Shown here in pieces: positions 19,967 through 27,276 of a DNA stretch of 64,000 nucleotides. Under the pieces are notes generated by a model, which was not told where the DNA came from, ran no database searches, and worked only from the letters and a program-made list of their open reading frames with translations. A program made the translations under genes and the position numbers. Every line of letters begins with the position of its first letter. Position 1 is the stretch's first letter. The stretch comes from Candidatus Dechloromonas phosphoritropha (GTDB taxonomy: Bacteria; Pseudomonadota; Gammaproteobacteria; Burkholderiales; Rhodocyclaceae). The DNA lies in assembly GCA_016722705.1 (NCBI GenBank), contig JADKGN010000004.1, positions 1,364,001 through 1,428,000 on the forward strand. The letters are read 5' to 3'.

Positions 19967-20096
19967 GGAAATCTCCACAGCAAGATTTTTGTACAGCAAT
20001 TCTGCTTTAAATCAGTTTTGATGTAAATATGTAACGCATAAAAAGTGTCCCGGTGAAATACAATTTCCATAAGCTATTTGGAGCCACAGCATCCCC
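19967..20096. promoter_or_regulatory. AT-rich divergent promoter region, ATPase cassette / cobU
   Basis: This 130-bp stretch is clearly more AT-rich than its surroundings and separates divergent starts. Leftward it carries GGAGATTTCC before the ATPase ATG. Rightward, a TTTGGAG precedes cobU. Candidate hexamers (TTGATG, TAAAAA) exist but with poor spacing, so I do not place exact promoters. No riboswitch is visible before cobU. Confidence 0.45.
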
Positions 20097-20660
20097 ATGA
20101 AAGAACTGATCCTTGGCGGCACGCGTTCGGGCAAGAGCGCGCTGGCCGAAAGCCGCGCCACCGCCACGGCATGCAAGGTCATCTACGTCGCCACCGCCAC
20201 CCCGGGCGACCCTGAAATGGCCGCTCGCATCGCCCACCACCGCGCCCGCCGCCCGGCCGACTGGCATTGTGTCGAAGAGCCGATCCGGCTTGCCGACGCC
20301 CTGCGCGATCTGGCGGCCCCGGCAACCTGCATACTCGTCGACTGCCTGACCCTGTGGCTGTCCAACCTGTTCTTCGCCGGCCAGGCTGCTCGGCAAGCCG
20401 AAGCCGGGTTGCCCCTCGACTGCCCGCTGTTGCGCGAGCAGGTCGCCGCGCTGCTGGCCATCCTGCCCGACCTGCCGGGCCACGTTATTCTCGTTTCCAA
20501 CGAAGTCGGCTGCGGCATCGTGCCGATGCACCCGGTTTCGCGGCTGTTCGCCGACGAGCAGGGGCGACTCAACCAGCGCGTGGCAGCGCGCTGCGATCAG
20601 GTGACGCTGGTCGCCGCCGGCCTGCCGCTGAGCCTCAAATCCCCGGCAACAGGGGCCTGA
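20097..20660 (+). CDS. cobU: Adenosylcobinamide kinase / adenosylcobinamide-phosphate guanylyltransferase
   Basis: A 187-residue bifunctional enzyme starting MKELILGGTRSGKSALAE, with the P-loop GGTRSGKS. It also has VDCLTLWLSNLFF and VSNEVGCGIVPMHPVSRLF, all diagnostic. CobU phosphorylates adenosylcobinamide and transfers GMP to it, priming it for CobS. It is intact, unlike its neighbours cobQ and cobD. Its 3' end overlaps the remains of cobQ (opposite strand) by 26 bp. Confidence 0.95.
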   Translation: MKELILGGTRSGKSALAESRATATACKVIYVATATPGDPEMAARIAHHRARRPADWHCVEEPIRLADALRDLAAPATCILVDCLTLWLSNLFFAGQAARQAEAGLPLDCPLLREQVAALLAILPDLPGHVILVSNEVGCGIVPMHPVSRLFADEQGRLNQRVAARCDQVTLVAAGLPLSLKSPATGA

Positions 20661-21429
20661 GTTTTTCCCGGTCGAGCGCGGCGTCGACCGAATCGGCCAG
20701 GCGATCCAGAGCGGCTTCGCGGCAGGCGGCAAAATTGATCCGCTCGGCGGCTTTCAGCCCGGCCCAGGCGAGCAGCGTGGTCAACGCCTCGGGATGGCCA
20801 AAATTGCCGTGGCAATGGGTGGCGAAAACCTGGTCATCGTCCGAGATGATGCCCTCGCTGCGGCCATCGAAGAGATGCACCGCCGGCTGCGCCAAACCAT
20901 CGCCACACCTTACGCCAAGATGAATTTCATAGCCGGTCATTGCCGGCTGACCGGGTAGCGCCGGTTGACCACTGACGTTATGCAACTGCTTCTCGCTTTT
21001 CAGCGTCGTCACGCAATCCAGAATGCCCAGCCCCGGGCTGCTGCCGGGCAGGACGATCAAATCGGCAGCCGGTGGCGCTTCACCCGGTCCGATCCAGCGA
21101 AAATCGATTTCCGGATGCAGACGCGGCGGATCGAGGTCGTTGTGGTAGGAAACCCAGGGGTAAGCCGGGGGAATCACTTTAATTTTCGCGGCTTTTTTGC
21201 TGTCGACCGTAGCAGTCGTGATGGCGTCCTCGGCATCGAAAATCAGGCCATGCCGGCGCCTGCAGAGCCTGTGCCCGTTAAAATTCGCCGCCGTTCACCA
21301 TCACCGCCGAATTGAGCGCCATGTTCTGCGGCTTGAAGGGGCGGCGCGCACACCGCGACGTTGCTGGATGCGGCACAGCGCAGCCACCAGCTTCGTTTTG
21401 CTGGCATCCGACGTGGTGCCTTAAAGCAT
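20635..21429 (-). pseudogene. cobQ: Cobyric acid synthase cobQ, degraded remnant
   Basis: Pieces of CobQ can be read in order on the minus strand. At 21429 the start reads ATG CTT TAA, where intact CobQ has M-x-Q-GTTSDAGKS. Here GTTSDASKTK follows, a ruined P-loop. After a frameshift comes PFKPQNMALNSAVMVNGGEF, then another stop and RAQALQA. Most of the middle is missing. The C-terminal glutamine amidotransferase part survives from 21177 (IPPAYPWVSYHNDLDPPR, DLIVLPGSSPGLGILD, MTGYEIHLGV, THCHGNFGHPEAL), but about 60-70 residues containing the catalytic cysteine are deleted between LPGS and GLGILD. The enzyme amidates cobyrinic acid diamide in de novo synthesis; this copy cannot work. Confidence 0.88.
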
Positions 21430-21561
21430 CAGGGAATATGCGGACACGACGAACCCCGGATCGGAATAGTCGGGAGTTATCGCCGATACAATCGATTACG
21501 TTTTCTAACCCAGCCTTGCGGCAAAATGACCCATCAGGTGCATAACCGGAGACCGGCCACC
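21430..21561. other. Gap between cobQ remnant and membrane protein gene
   Basis: About 130 bp. It should once have carried the cobQ upstream region on the minus strand. It provides the leader of the rightward membrane-protein gene (a GGAGA lies about 10 bases before its ATG). Nothing else is recognisable. Confidence 0.3.
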
Positions 21562-21957
21562 ATGCAGCAAAGTGTTTTCATCAGAACGGAATTTTTCCTG
21601 CTGATTTTGTTTTCTCTGGTCGTGCCGCTTGCCATCTACGCGTACATGATGTGGAAACGGGCCATTTCACGGAAAACCGTGTTTTTTCTGGCGATTGTGC
21701 TGATCGTGCTTGCCGGCATCGACATTCTCTTGCTGCAAAAGTTGAAGGGCCAGGCGGAACTGACATCATCGCTGATCGACAATGCGCTGTTCAGTTCGGA
21801 ACTTTCGCTGGCCCTCTATCTTTTGCCGGCCCTGTTTGCCGGTGTCGGGATCAACATGATGTCGCACCTGCTGATCAGCCATCTGAGTCAGGCCGAACGT
21901 CAGTTTGACCGGGAGCACCCGACGCGCAATGGCGCAGCAGACGATGCTGGCAACTAG
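21562..21957 (+). CDS. Small membrane protein, unknown function
   Basis: A 131-residue protein starting MQQSVFIRTEFFLLILFSLV, with three clear hydrophobic segments (about 10-28, 38-57 and 78-98) and a polar C-terminal tail (AERQFDREHPTRNGAADDAGN). An upstream in-frame ATG at 21526 is less likely. It overlaps the next gene (DUF2127) by 29 bp and is probably co-expressed with it. I recognise no family. Confidence 0.6.
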   Translation: MQQSVFIRTEFFLLILFSLVVPLAIYAYMMWKRAISRKTVFFLAIVLIVLAGIDILLLQKLKGQAELTSSLIDNALFSSELSLALYLLPALFAGVGINMMSHLLISHLSQAERQFDREHPTRNGAADDAGN

Positions 21958-22411
21958 GCCGAGCCAGGCTGGCATTCGGCTGATTGCCCTGATCGAAGCG
22001 GGCAAGGGCAGCCTGGTCCTGCTCGCCGGGTTTGGCCTGCTGGAACTCGTGCATCACGACTTGCAGCACAGCGCCGAATCCATCGTTCGCCATTTCCACC
22101 TGAATCCGGCGAGTCATTACCCGAAAATCTTCATCGACAGCCTGACTCAATTCGACAGCAGCTATTTATGGCTGATGTCCGCAGCGGCATCTGCCTATGC
22201 CAGCCTACGTCTGATCGAAGCCTGGGGCCTGTGGGGGCAACGGCGCTGGGCCGAATGGCTGGGCGCACTGAGCGGCGCCATCTATCTGCCCATCGAAATT
22301 TACGAACTGCTGCAAGGCGTGACCTGGATCAAGTCGGGCATCTTCGCAATCAACCTGCTGTGCGTCCTGCTGCTCACCAATGCGCTGCGCAACCCGGCCA
22401 GGCATGGCTGA
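21929..22411 (+). CDS. DUF2127 family membrane protein
   Basis: A 160-residue protein. GIRLIALIEAGKGSLVLLAG begins the DUF2127 signature, and AYASLRLIEAWGLWGQRRWAEWLG and SGAIYLPIEIYEL complete it. About four membrane segments. Function unknown. The start is uncertain: ATG at 21929 has GGGAG about 13 bases upstream, and another in-frame ATG is at 21905. It overlaps the preceding small membrane gene. Confidence 0.75.
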   Translation: MAQQTMLATRPSQAGIRLIALIEAGKGSLVLLAGFGLLELVHHDLQHSAESIVRHFHLNPASHYPKIFIDSLTQFDSSYLWLMSAAASAYASLRLIEAWGLWGQRRWAEWLGALSGAIYLPIEIYELLQGVTWIKSGIFAINLLCVLLLTNALRNPARHG

Positions 22412-22525
22412 GAGCGGCGGCAACTTGCCAGTGCATGGCGCCTCACTTAGCGTCGTTTCTCTTGCCTTTTCCATCGCTAACCGGCGCTTTGAAAGCACCC
22501 ACCCGCAGGACGACCGTTCTCCAGA

Positions 22526-22702
22526 ATGAACCTCGACCCCGCTCTGTTTTCGATGCCTCTGGCCGCGCGGGTCGCCGTGCTGCTTGACTGGGTGCTCGGC
22601 GAGACGCGCCGCTTTCACCCGCTGGTCGGCTTCGGCCTGCCGGCCAACGAAGCGGCGTGGCAACGTCTGGCAACGGCTCTGAACGCATGGAGTACTTTAT
22701 GA
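22526..22702 (+). pseudogene. Deletion scar: cobD(cbiB) N terminus fused to threonine-phosphate decarboxylase C terminus
   Basis: A 58-codon frame starts like CbiB/CobD (AVLLDWVLGETRRFHPLVGFG, the LLD-LLGEP-R-HPLVGFG block). After residue 37 it switches to FGLPANEAAWQRLATALNAW, which resembles the extreme C terminus of L-threonine-O-3-phosphate decarboxylase (FGLP--E--W-RLE-AL). The simplest reading is a deletion between two adjacent genes at a shared GGCTTCGGCCTGCC-like stretch. It removed nearly all of adenosylcobinamide-phosphate synthase and nearly all of the decarboxylase. The stop overlaps the ATG of the next gene, so the stub may still couple its translation. Confidence 0.72.
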
Positions 22703-23583
22703 AAATCCGCCATTTTATTGGGTTGACCGCAGCATTCCTGCTCGCCGGCAGTGCGCTGGCGGATCTGGTCGTCCGCGACGATAGCGGCCGTGACGTACAC
22801 CTTAAGGGGCCAGCCCGGCGCATCGTCACACTCGCCCCCCATTCGGCCGAAAGTCTCTACGCCGCCGGCGCCGGTGCCTATCTGGTCGGCACCGTTGACT
22901 ACAGTGATTACCCGCCGGAGGCAAAGAAGGTGCCGCGCATCGGCGCTTATTCGCGCGTCGATCTCGAAGCGATTGCTGCCCTCAAGCCCGATCTGGTCAT
23001 TGCCTGGCAAAGTGGCAACGCATCGGCACAGGTCGACAAGCTGGAAAAGCTCGGCCTCACCGTCTTCATTACCCAGCCGAACCGGATGGAAGACATCGCC
23101 ACCCATCTCGAACAACTGGGCAAGCTGGCCGCGACCGATGCCACCGCGCACGCCGCCGCCGAGCGTTTTCGGGAGCGCCTGGCCGAATTGCGCAAGGCCA
23201 ATGCCGGCAAGCCGACGGTGCGCGTCTTCTACCAGATCTGGAAAGCACCGTTGATGACCGTCGGTGGCCAGCAGATCATCACCGACGCCATTCGCCTGTG
23301 CGGCGGTGAGAACGTCTTCGGCCAGCTCAGCCAGATGGCTCCGACGGTCAGTGTCGAAGCTGTTCTCGAAGCCAACCCGGAAGCCATCGTCGCCACCGGC
23401 ATGGGCGACGCTCGCCCGGAATGGCTGCATGACTGGGACAAATGGACACGCATGACCGCCGTCAACCGTGGCAACCTTTTCCATATCAATCCGGACATCA
23501 TGCAACGCCACACGCCGCGCATTCTCGACGGCACCGAAAAGCTCTGCCGCCTGCTCGATACGGCGCGCAGCCGGAGACCGTAA
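22699..23583 (+). CDS. btuF: Periplasmic corrinoid/siderophore-type ABC substrate-binding protein (BtuF-like)
   Basis: A 294-residue protein with a signal peptide (MKIRHFIGLTAAFLLAGSALA) and the class III binding-protein fold: RRIVTLAPHSAESLYAAGAG, then IGAYSRVDLEAIAALKPDLVIAW. BtuF delivers cobalamin or cobinamide to BtuCD. ATG at 22699 has GGAG before it and overlaps the stop of the cobD stub. No permease or ATPase gene follows. The cobalamin setting supports BtuF over an iron-siderophore carrier; the substrate is inference. Confidence 0.75.
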   Translation: MKIRHFIGLTAAFLLAGSALADLVVRDDSGRDVHLKGPARRIVTLAPHSAESLYAAGAGAYLVGTVDYSDYPPEAKKVPRIGAYSRVDLEAIAALKPDLVIAWQSGNASAQVDKLEKLGLTVFITQPNRMEDIATHLEQLGKLAATDATAHAAAERFRERLAELRKANAGKPTVRVFYQIWKAPLMTVGGQQIITDAIRLCGGENVFGQLSQMAPTVSVEAVLEANPEAIVATGMGDARPEWLHDWDKWTRMTAVNRGNLFHINPDIMQRHTPRILDGTEKLCRLLDTARSRRP

Positions 23584-24383
23584 TGAGCCGCACGCCGCAA
23601 CGCATCGTCTGTCTGACTACCGAAACCGTCGAGGTGCTCTACGCGCTGGGCGAGCAGGAGCGCATCGTCGGCATTTCCGGCTACACCGTGCGTCCGCCCC
23701 AGGCACGCAAGGAAAAGCCCAAGGTCTTCGCCTTCAGCAGCGGTGACATCGACAAGATTCTCACCACCCGGCCCGATCTGGTGCTCACCTTCTCCGACCT
23801 GCAGGCCGACATCTCGCGCGACCTGATCAAGGCTGGCGTGCCGGTTTATGCCTTCAACACGCGTAGCGTCGAGGACATTCTCGGCATGGTCGAAACGCTC
23901 GGCCGGCTGATCGGCGCCGAAGGCCGGGCGCTGGAAATCATCGCCGAGCTCGAAGCGCAGATCGCCAGGACCCGCGCCGTGGCCAGCGAACGCAACGCCC
24001 GGCGCGGCAAGCGACCTCGCGTCTATTTCGAGGAATGGGACGAACCCATGATCAGCAGCATCCGCTGGGCCTCCGAGCTGATCGAAATCGCTGGCGGCGA
24101 GGATGTTTTTGCCGGGCGCTCCCATTCGCCCCTGGCCCGGGGACGCATGCCAAGCAGCGACGAAGTCATCGCCGCGGCGCCGGACATCATCATCGGCTCC
24201 TGGTGCGGCAAGCACTTCCGCCCCGAACGCGTCGTCGCCCGACCGGGCTGGGAGGCGATTCCCGCGGTCAACAGCGGAAAGATGCACGAAATCAAGTCGG
24301 CCATCATCCTGACCCCGGGGCCGGTGGCGATCACCGAAGGCCTGCCGCTGCTGCTCGACATCCTGAACATCGACGACCGGTGA
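23583..24383 (+). CDS. Leaderless (cytoplasmic) BtuF-like cobalamin-binding protein
   Basis: A 266-residue protein of the same fold as the upstream gene (RIVCLTTETVEVLYALGEQ, ISGYTVRPPQARKEKPKV, DIDKILTTRPDLVLTFS), but it begins MSRTPQRIVC with no signal peptide. Many proteobacterial proteins of this kind are labelled cobalamin-binding. Without a signal it cannot serve an importer in the periplasm; it may bind corrinoid in the cytoplasm. Its ATG shares one base with the preceding TAA, so the pair is one operon. Confidence 0.7.
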   Translation: MSRTPQRIVCLTTETVEVLYALGEQERIVGISGYTVRPPQARKEKPKVFAFSSGDIDKILTTRPDLVLTFSDLQADISRDLIKAGVPVYAFNTRSVEDILGMVETLGRLIGAEGRALEIIAELEAQIARTRAVASERNARRGKRPRVYFEEWDEPMISSIRWASELIEIAGGEDVFAGRSHSPLARGRMPSSDEVIAAAPDIIIGSWCGKHFRPERVVARPGWEAIPAVNSGKMHEIKSAIILTPGPVAITEGLPLLLDILNIDDR

Positions 24384-24403
24384 TCAATCTCCAAGCGAAG
24401 GCG

Positions 24404-24431
24404 GCTGCCAGTCCATAGATCTGCTGGCAGC
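24404..24431 (+). terminator. Possible hairpin after the corrinoid-binding pair
   Basis: An 8-bp inverted repeat, GCTGCCAG and CTGGCAGC with a 12-base loop, lies 20 bases after the stop. There is no U-run, so intrinsic termination is doubtful. It may be a weak or rho-assisted terminator or mark a 3' end. Confidence 0.3.
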
Positions 24432-24516
24432 GCCCGGATAGGGAAATCCGCTTGCTCCACCCTCACACTTCAACTAGATTGACCGTTGATGGTTTGATCA
24501 CCAAAGGAAAGCACCG

Positions 24517-25611
24517 ATGTTCGGCGAACTAATCTTCCGGCAACTCTTCGACGCGGCGTCATCGACTTATACCTACCTGCTGGCCGACCCGCAATCCCGC
24601 GAGGCCGTGCTCATCGACACGGTCTTCGAGCAGCACCTGCGTGACCACGCGCTGGTCGAGGAACTCGGGCTCCGGCTGATTGCCGTCCTCGACACGCACT
24701 GCCACGCCGATCATGTGACCGGCGCCTGGCTGATGCAACAGTCCACCGGCTGCAAGATCGGGATATCCGCGCGTTACGGCGATGCGTTGCAGGGAGCCGA
24801 TCTGCGCCTCGATCATGGCGATCGCGTGGCTTTCGGAAAGCGATCCCTGGAAGTGCGCGCCACCCCGGGGCACACCGATGGCTGTCTGACCTATGTGACC
24901 GACGACCATCGCCTGGCCTTCACCGGCGATTGCCTACTGATCCGGGGCGCCGGGCGCTGTGATTTCCAGCAGGGCAATGCCGTTACGCTCTTTCGCTCGA
25001 TCACCGGGCAGATATTCAGCCTGCCCGACGACTGCCTGATCTTTCCCGGGCACGACTACAACGGCCGTACCGTCACCGCGGTCGGTGAGGAGCGGGCCCA
25101 TAACCCGCGCATCGGCGGCGGCGCAGACGAACGCGACTTCGTTGGCTTCATGGAGAACCTCAACCTCCCACACCCCAAGCAGATTGCCGTCGCCGTGCCT
25201 GCCAACCTTCGCTCGGGCCGGCCCGACGACGGCGAGACACCGCGCCCTGCGGACTGGGGACCGGTACGCCAGAGTTATGCGGGACTGTACGAGATCGACC
25301 CGGAGTGGGTCGCCGAACATCTTGGTGCGGTGCACGTTCTCGATGTCCGGCAGAACGACGAACTGGACGAGCGGCTGGGCCGCATCGCCGGCGCCCAACA
25401 TGTTCCGTTGAATGAACTCAAGGACCGCCTGGACGAGATTCCGAGGGACCGGCCGGTGATCCCTGTGTGCCACGCCGGGATGCGTTCGGGTCAGGCCACG
25501 GTGATCCTGCGCCAGGCCGGCTTCCCGCGTGTCGCCAACCTGCGCGGCGGCATGCTGTCATGGCAGCAGATCGGCCTACCGGTGGTCCGCGACGCCGACT
25601 CTCCGGCTTGA
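24517..25611 (+). CDS. Persulfide dioxygenase-rhodanese fusion protein
   Basis: A 364-residue fusion. Residues 1-240 are an ETHE1-type metallo-beta-lactamase fold with the iron motif THCHADHVTGAW, further ligands in ATPGHTDG and FTGDCL, and FPGHDYNGR. Residues about 265-360 are a rhodanese domain with active-site cysteine in VCHAGMRSGQ. Such fusions (for example PRF of Burkholderia) oxidise glutathione persulfide to sulfite and pass sulfane sulfur, detoxifying sulfide. It is a single-gene unit by orientation and gaps. With the TsdA-like cytochrome it suggests exposure to reduced sulfur. Confidence 0.88.
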   Translation: MFGELIFRQLFDAASSTYTYLLADPQSREAVLIDTVFEQHLRDHALVEELGLRLIAVLDTHCHADHVTGAWLMQQSTGCKIGISARYGDALQGADLRLDHGDRVAFGKRSLEVRATPGHTDGCLTYVTDDHRLAFTGDCLLIRGAGRCDFQQGNAVTLFRSITGQIFSLPDDCLIFPGHDYNGRTVTAVGEERAHNPRIGGGADERDFVGFMENLNLPHPKQIAVAVPANLRSGRPDDGETPRPADWGPVRQSYAGLYEIDPEWVAEHLGAVHVLDVRQNDELDERLGRIAGAQHVPLNELKDRLDEIPRDRPVIPVCHAGMRSGQATVILRQAGFPRVANLRGGMLSWQQIGLPVVRDADSPA

Positions 25612-25712
25612 CACGCCACCTGGCTGCCACCTTTCGGGAAGCAATCTGAAGGAGGGTCATCGCCAGCTCGCTCGCTCGCTCTAATCGGCTGCCTGAACAG
25701 AGGAGATACTCC

Positions 25713-25985
25713 ATCATATTTGTCCTTTCCCCCTTCGCCGCCGCACTGCTGGCAGTGCCTGCATTGCCTGCCCGCGCCGCCGACAAATTCAGGTTGCGCT
25801 ACCCCACGGTGCGCGAGCCCGGTTCCGACAATTATGCGGTCGACCACTCCTCTGGCATAATTTTGCTGGGCTCCGACGGCCAGTTCATCAAGAAATTCGC
25901 CTTCGCGACGCCGCTGGAGAAAGTCACCGCGCAACTCGTCGAGATACTGGATGAATACCCGGTTACTCCGACGTGGGGGCGCTGA
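25713..25985 (+). pseudogene. SCO/SenC family protein, internally deleted remnant
   Basis: An AGGAG (25701-25705) is followed by a signal-peptide-like stretch (IIFVLSPFAAALLAVPALPA) whose first codon is ATC rather than ATG. It runs straight into the C-terminal block of SCO1/SenC proteins (DNYAVDHSSGIILLGSDGQF, KKFAFATPLEKVTAQL). The thioredoxin core with the CxxxC copper site is missing. SCO proteins deliver copper to cytochrome oxidase. The lost core and start codon make this a dead gene. Confidence 0.65.
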
Positions 25986-25992
25986 CCCCGGA

Positions 25993-26021
25993 TTGACTTT
26001 TCACACCCCGCTAGGTATCGT
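25993..26021 (+). promoter_or_regulatory. Sigma-70-like promoter for the metX leader
   Basis: TTGACT (25993-25998) and TATCGT (26016-26021) are separated by 17 bp. Transcription would start near 26028, just before the SAM-II aptamer. Both hexamers are near consensus and the position fits the riboswitch. Confidence 0.5.
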
Positions 26022-26045
26022 CCGCAGCACGCTGGCAAGCCAGCC

Positions 26046-26100
26046 GCGCCGATTTGAGCTCTGCTTGCGGGCGCTCTACAAATTCAGCTAAAACGGGAAC
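26046..26100 (+). promoter_or_regulatory. SAM-II riboswitch upstream of metX
   Basis: The compact aptamer shows P1 (GCGCC at 26046-26050 pairing with GGCGC at 26070-26074), the conserved GATTTGAG strand, TGCTTGC, then CTCTACAAATTC and AGCTAAAACGGG. The CAAATT can pair back to GATTTG to form the pseudoknot. SAM-II classically controls metA/metX-type genes and turns expression off when SAM is abundant. It is followed at once by a terminator. Confidence 0.78.
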
Positions 26101-26101
26101 C

Positions 26102-26138
26102 GCCCAGTTCGCGTTTGTTGGCCAACTGGGCTTTTTGT
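26102..26138 (+). terminator. Rho-independent terminator/attenuator before metX
   Basis: Perfect 8-bp stem GCCCAGTT (26102-26109) with AACTGGGC (26124-26131), followed by CTTTTTGTTTT. It lies between the SAM-II aptamer and the metX ribosome-binding site (AGGA, eight bases before ATG), so it is likely the regulated terminator of the riboswitch. Confidence 0.8.
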
Positions 26139-26151
26139 TTTCAGGATCAGC

Positions 26152-27276
26152 ATGCCAGGACAATCCGTCGGCGTCGTCGCAGCACAGAACGCCCATTTCG
26201 AACAGCCCCTGCAATTGCGCAGCGGCGCTGTGTTGCCTGCCTACGATCTGGTCTATGAAACCTACGGCACGCTGAACGCGGCCAAATCGAACGCGATCCT
26301 CGTCTGCCATGCGCTCTCGGGCAATCACCACGTCGCCGGACACTACGCCGACCAGCCGGACAATATCGGCTGGTGGGACAACATCATCGGCCCCGGTCGG
26401 CCGCTCGATACCGACAAATTCTTCATCGTTGGCCTAAATAATTTGGGTGGCTGCCACGGGTCGACCGGACCATCCTCACCGAACCCGGCAACCGGCAAGC
26501 CATGGGGCGCCGATTTCCCGATGGTCGCCGTCATCGACTGGGTACACGCTCAGGCGCGCCTCGCCGACCTGCTTGGCATCGACAGTTGGGCGGTGATCAT
26601 GGGCGGCAGCCTCGGTGGCATGCAGGCGCTACGCTGGAGCATCACTTACCCCGATCGGGTACGCAACGCTATCGTCATCGCCGCCGCACCCAAGCTGTCG
26701 GCGCAGAACATCGCCTTCAACGATGTCGCGCGGCAGGCAATCCTGACCGACCCGGACTTTCACGGTGGCAATTACTACGAACACAACACGCGGCCGCTGC
26801 GCGGGTTGCGCCTGGCACGCATGCTCGGCCACATCACCTACCTGTCCGACGACCAGATGGGCGAGAAGTTCGGCCGCGAGTTGCGCAATGGCGCCTTTTC
26901 CTTCGGTTTCGACGTGGAATTCGAAATCGAGTCCTATCTGCGCTACCAGGGTGACAAGTTCGCCGGCAATTTCGACGCCAACACCTACCTGCTGATGACC
27001 AAGGCGCTCGACTATTTCGACCCGGCGCGCGAGGACAGCGGCAACCTGATCGCGACCATGGCGCGCAGCCAGGCCAACTTTCTGATCATCTCGTTTTCCA
27101 CTGACTGGCGTTTTTCGCCGGCGCGCTCGAAGGAGATGGTGGCCGCCCTGCTTGCCAACGGACGCGACGTCTCGTATGCGGAAATCAGCCTCAATTTTGG
27201 CCATGACTCCTTCCTGATGGACGATGCGCACTACCACGGCGTTATCGATGCCTTCCTGCGGAATATCAAGCTATGA
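26152..27276 (+). CDS. metX: Homoserine O-acyltransferase (succinyl type likely)
   Basis: A 374-residue alpha/beta hydrolase starting MPGQSVGVVAAQ. It has LVCHALSGNHHVAG, the nucleophile elbow GGSLGGMQALRW and the C-terminal catalytic GHDSFLMDD. It acylates homoserine, the first committed step of methionine synthesis. MetX enzymes linked to metW are usually succinyltransferases (MetXS) despite the acetyltransferase name, which is knowledge of the family and not read here. It is controlled by the SAM-II riboswitch and coupled to metW. Confidence 0.93.
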   Translation: MPGQSVGVVAAQNAHFEQPLQLRSGAVLPAYDLVYETYGTLNAAKSNAILVCHALSGNHHVAGHYADQPDNIGWWDNIIGPGRPLDTDKFFIVGLNNLGGCHGSTGPSSPNPATGKPWGADFPMVAVIDWVHAQARLADLLGIDSWAVIMGGSLGGMQALRWSITYPDRVRNAIVIAAAPKLSAQNIAFNDVARQAILTDPDFHGGNYYEHNTRPLRGLRLARMLGHITYLSDDQMGEKFGRELRNGAFSFGFDVEFEIESYLRYQGDKFAGNFDANTYLLMTKALDYFDPAREDSGNLIATMARSQANFLIISFSTDWRFSPARSKEMVAALLANGRDVSYAEISLNFGHDSFLMDDAHYHGVIDAFLRNIKL

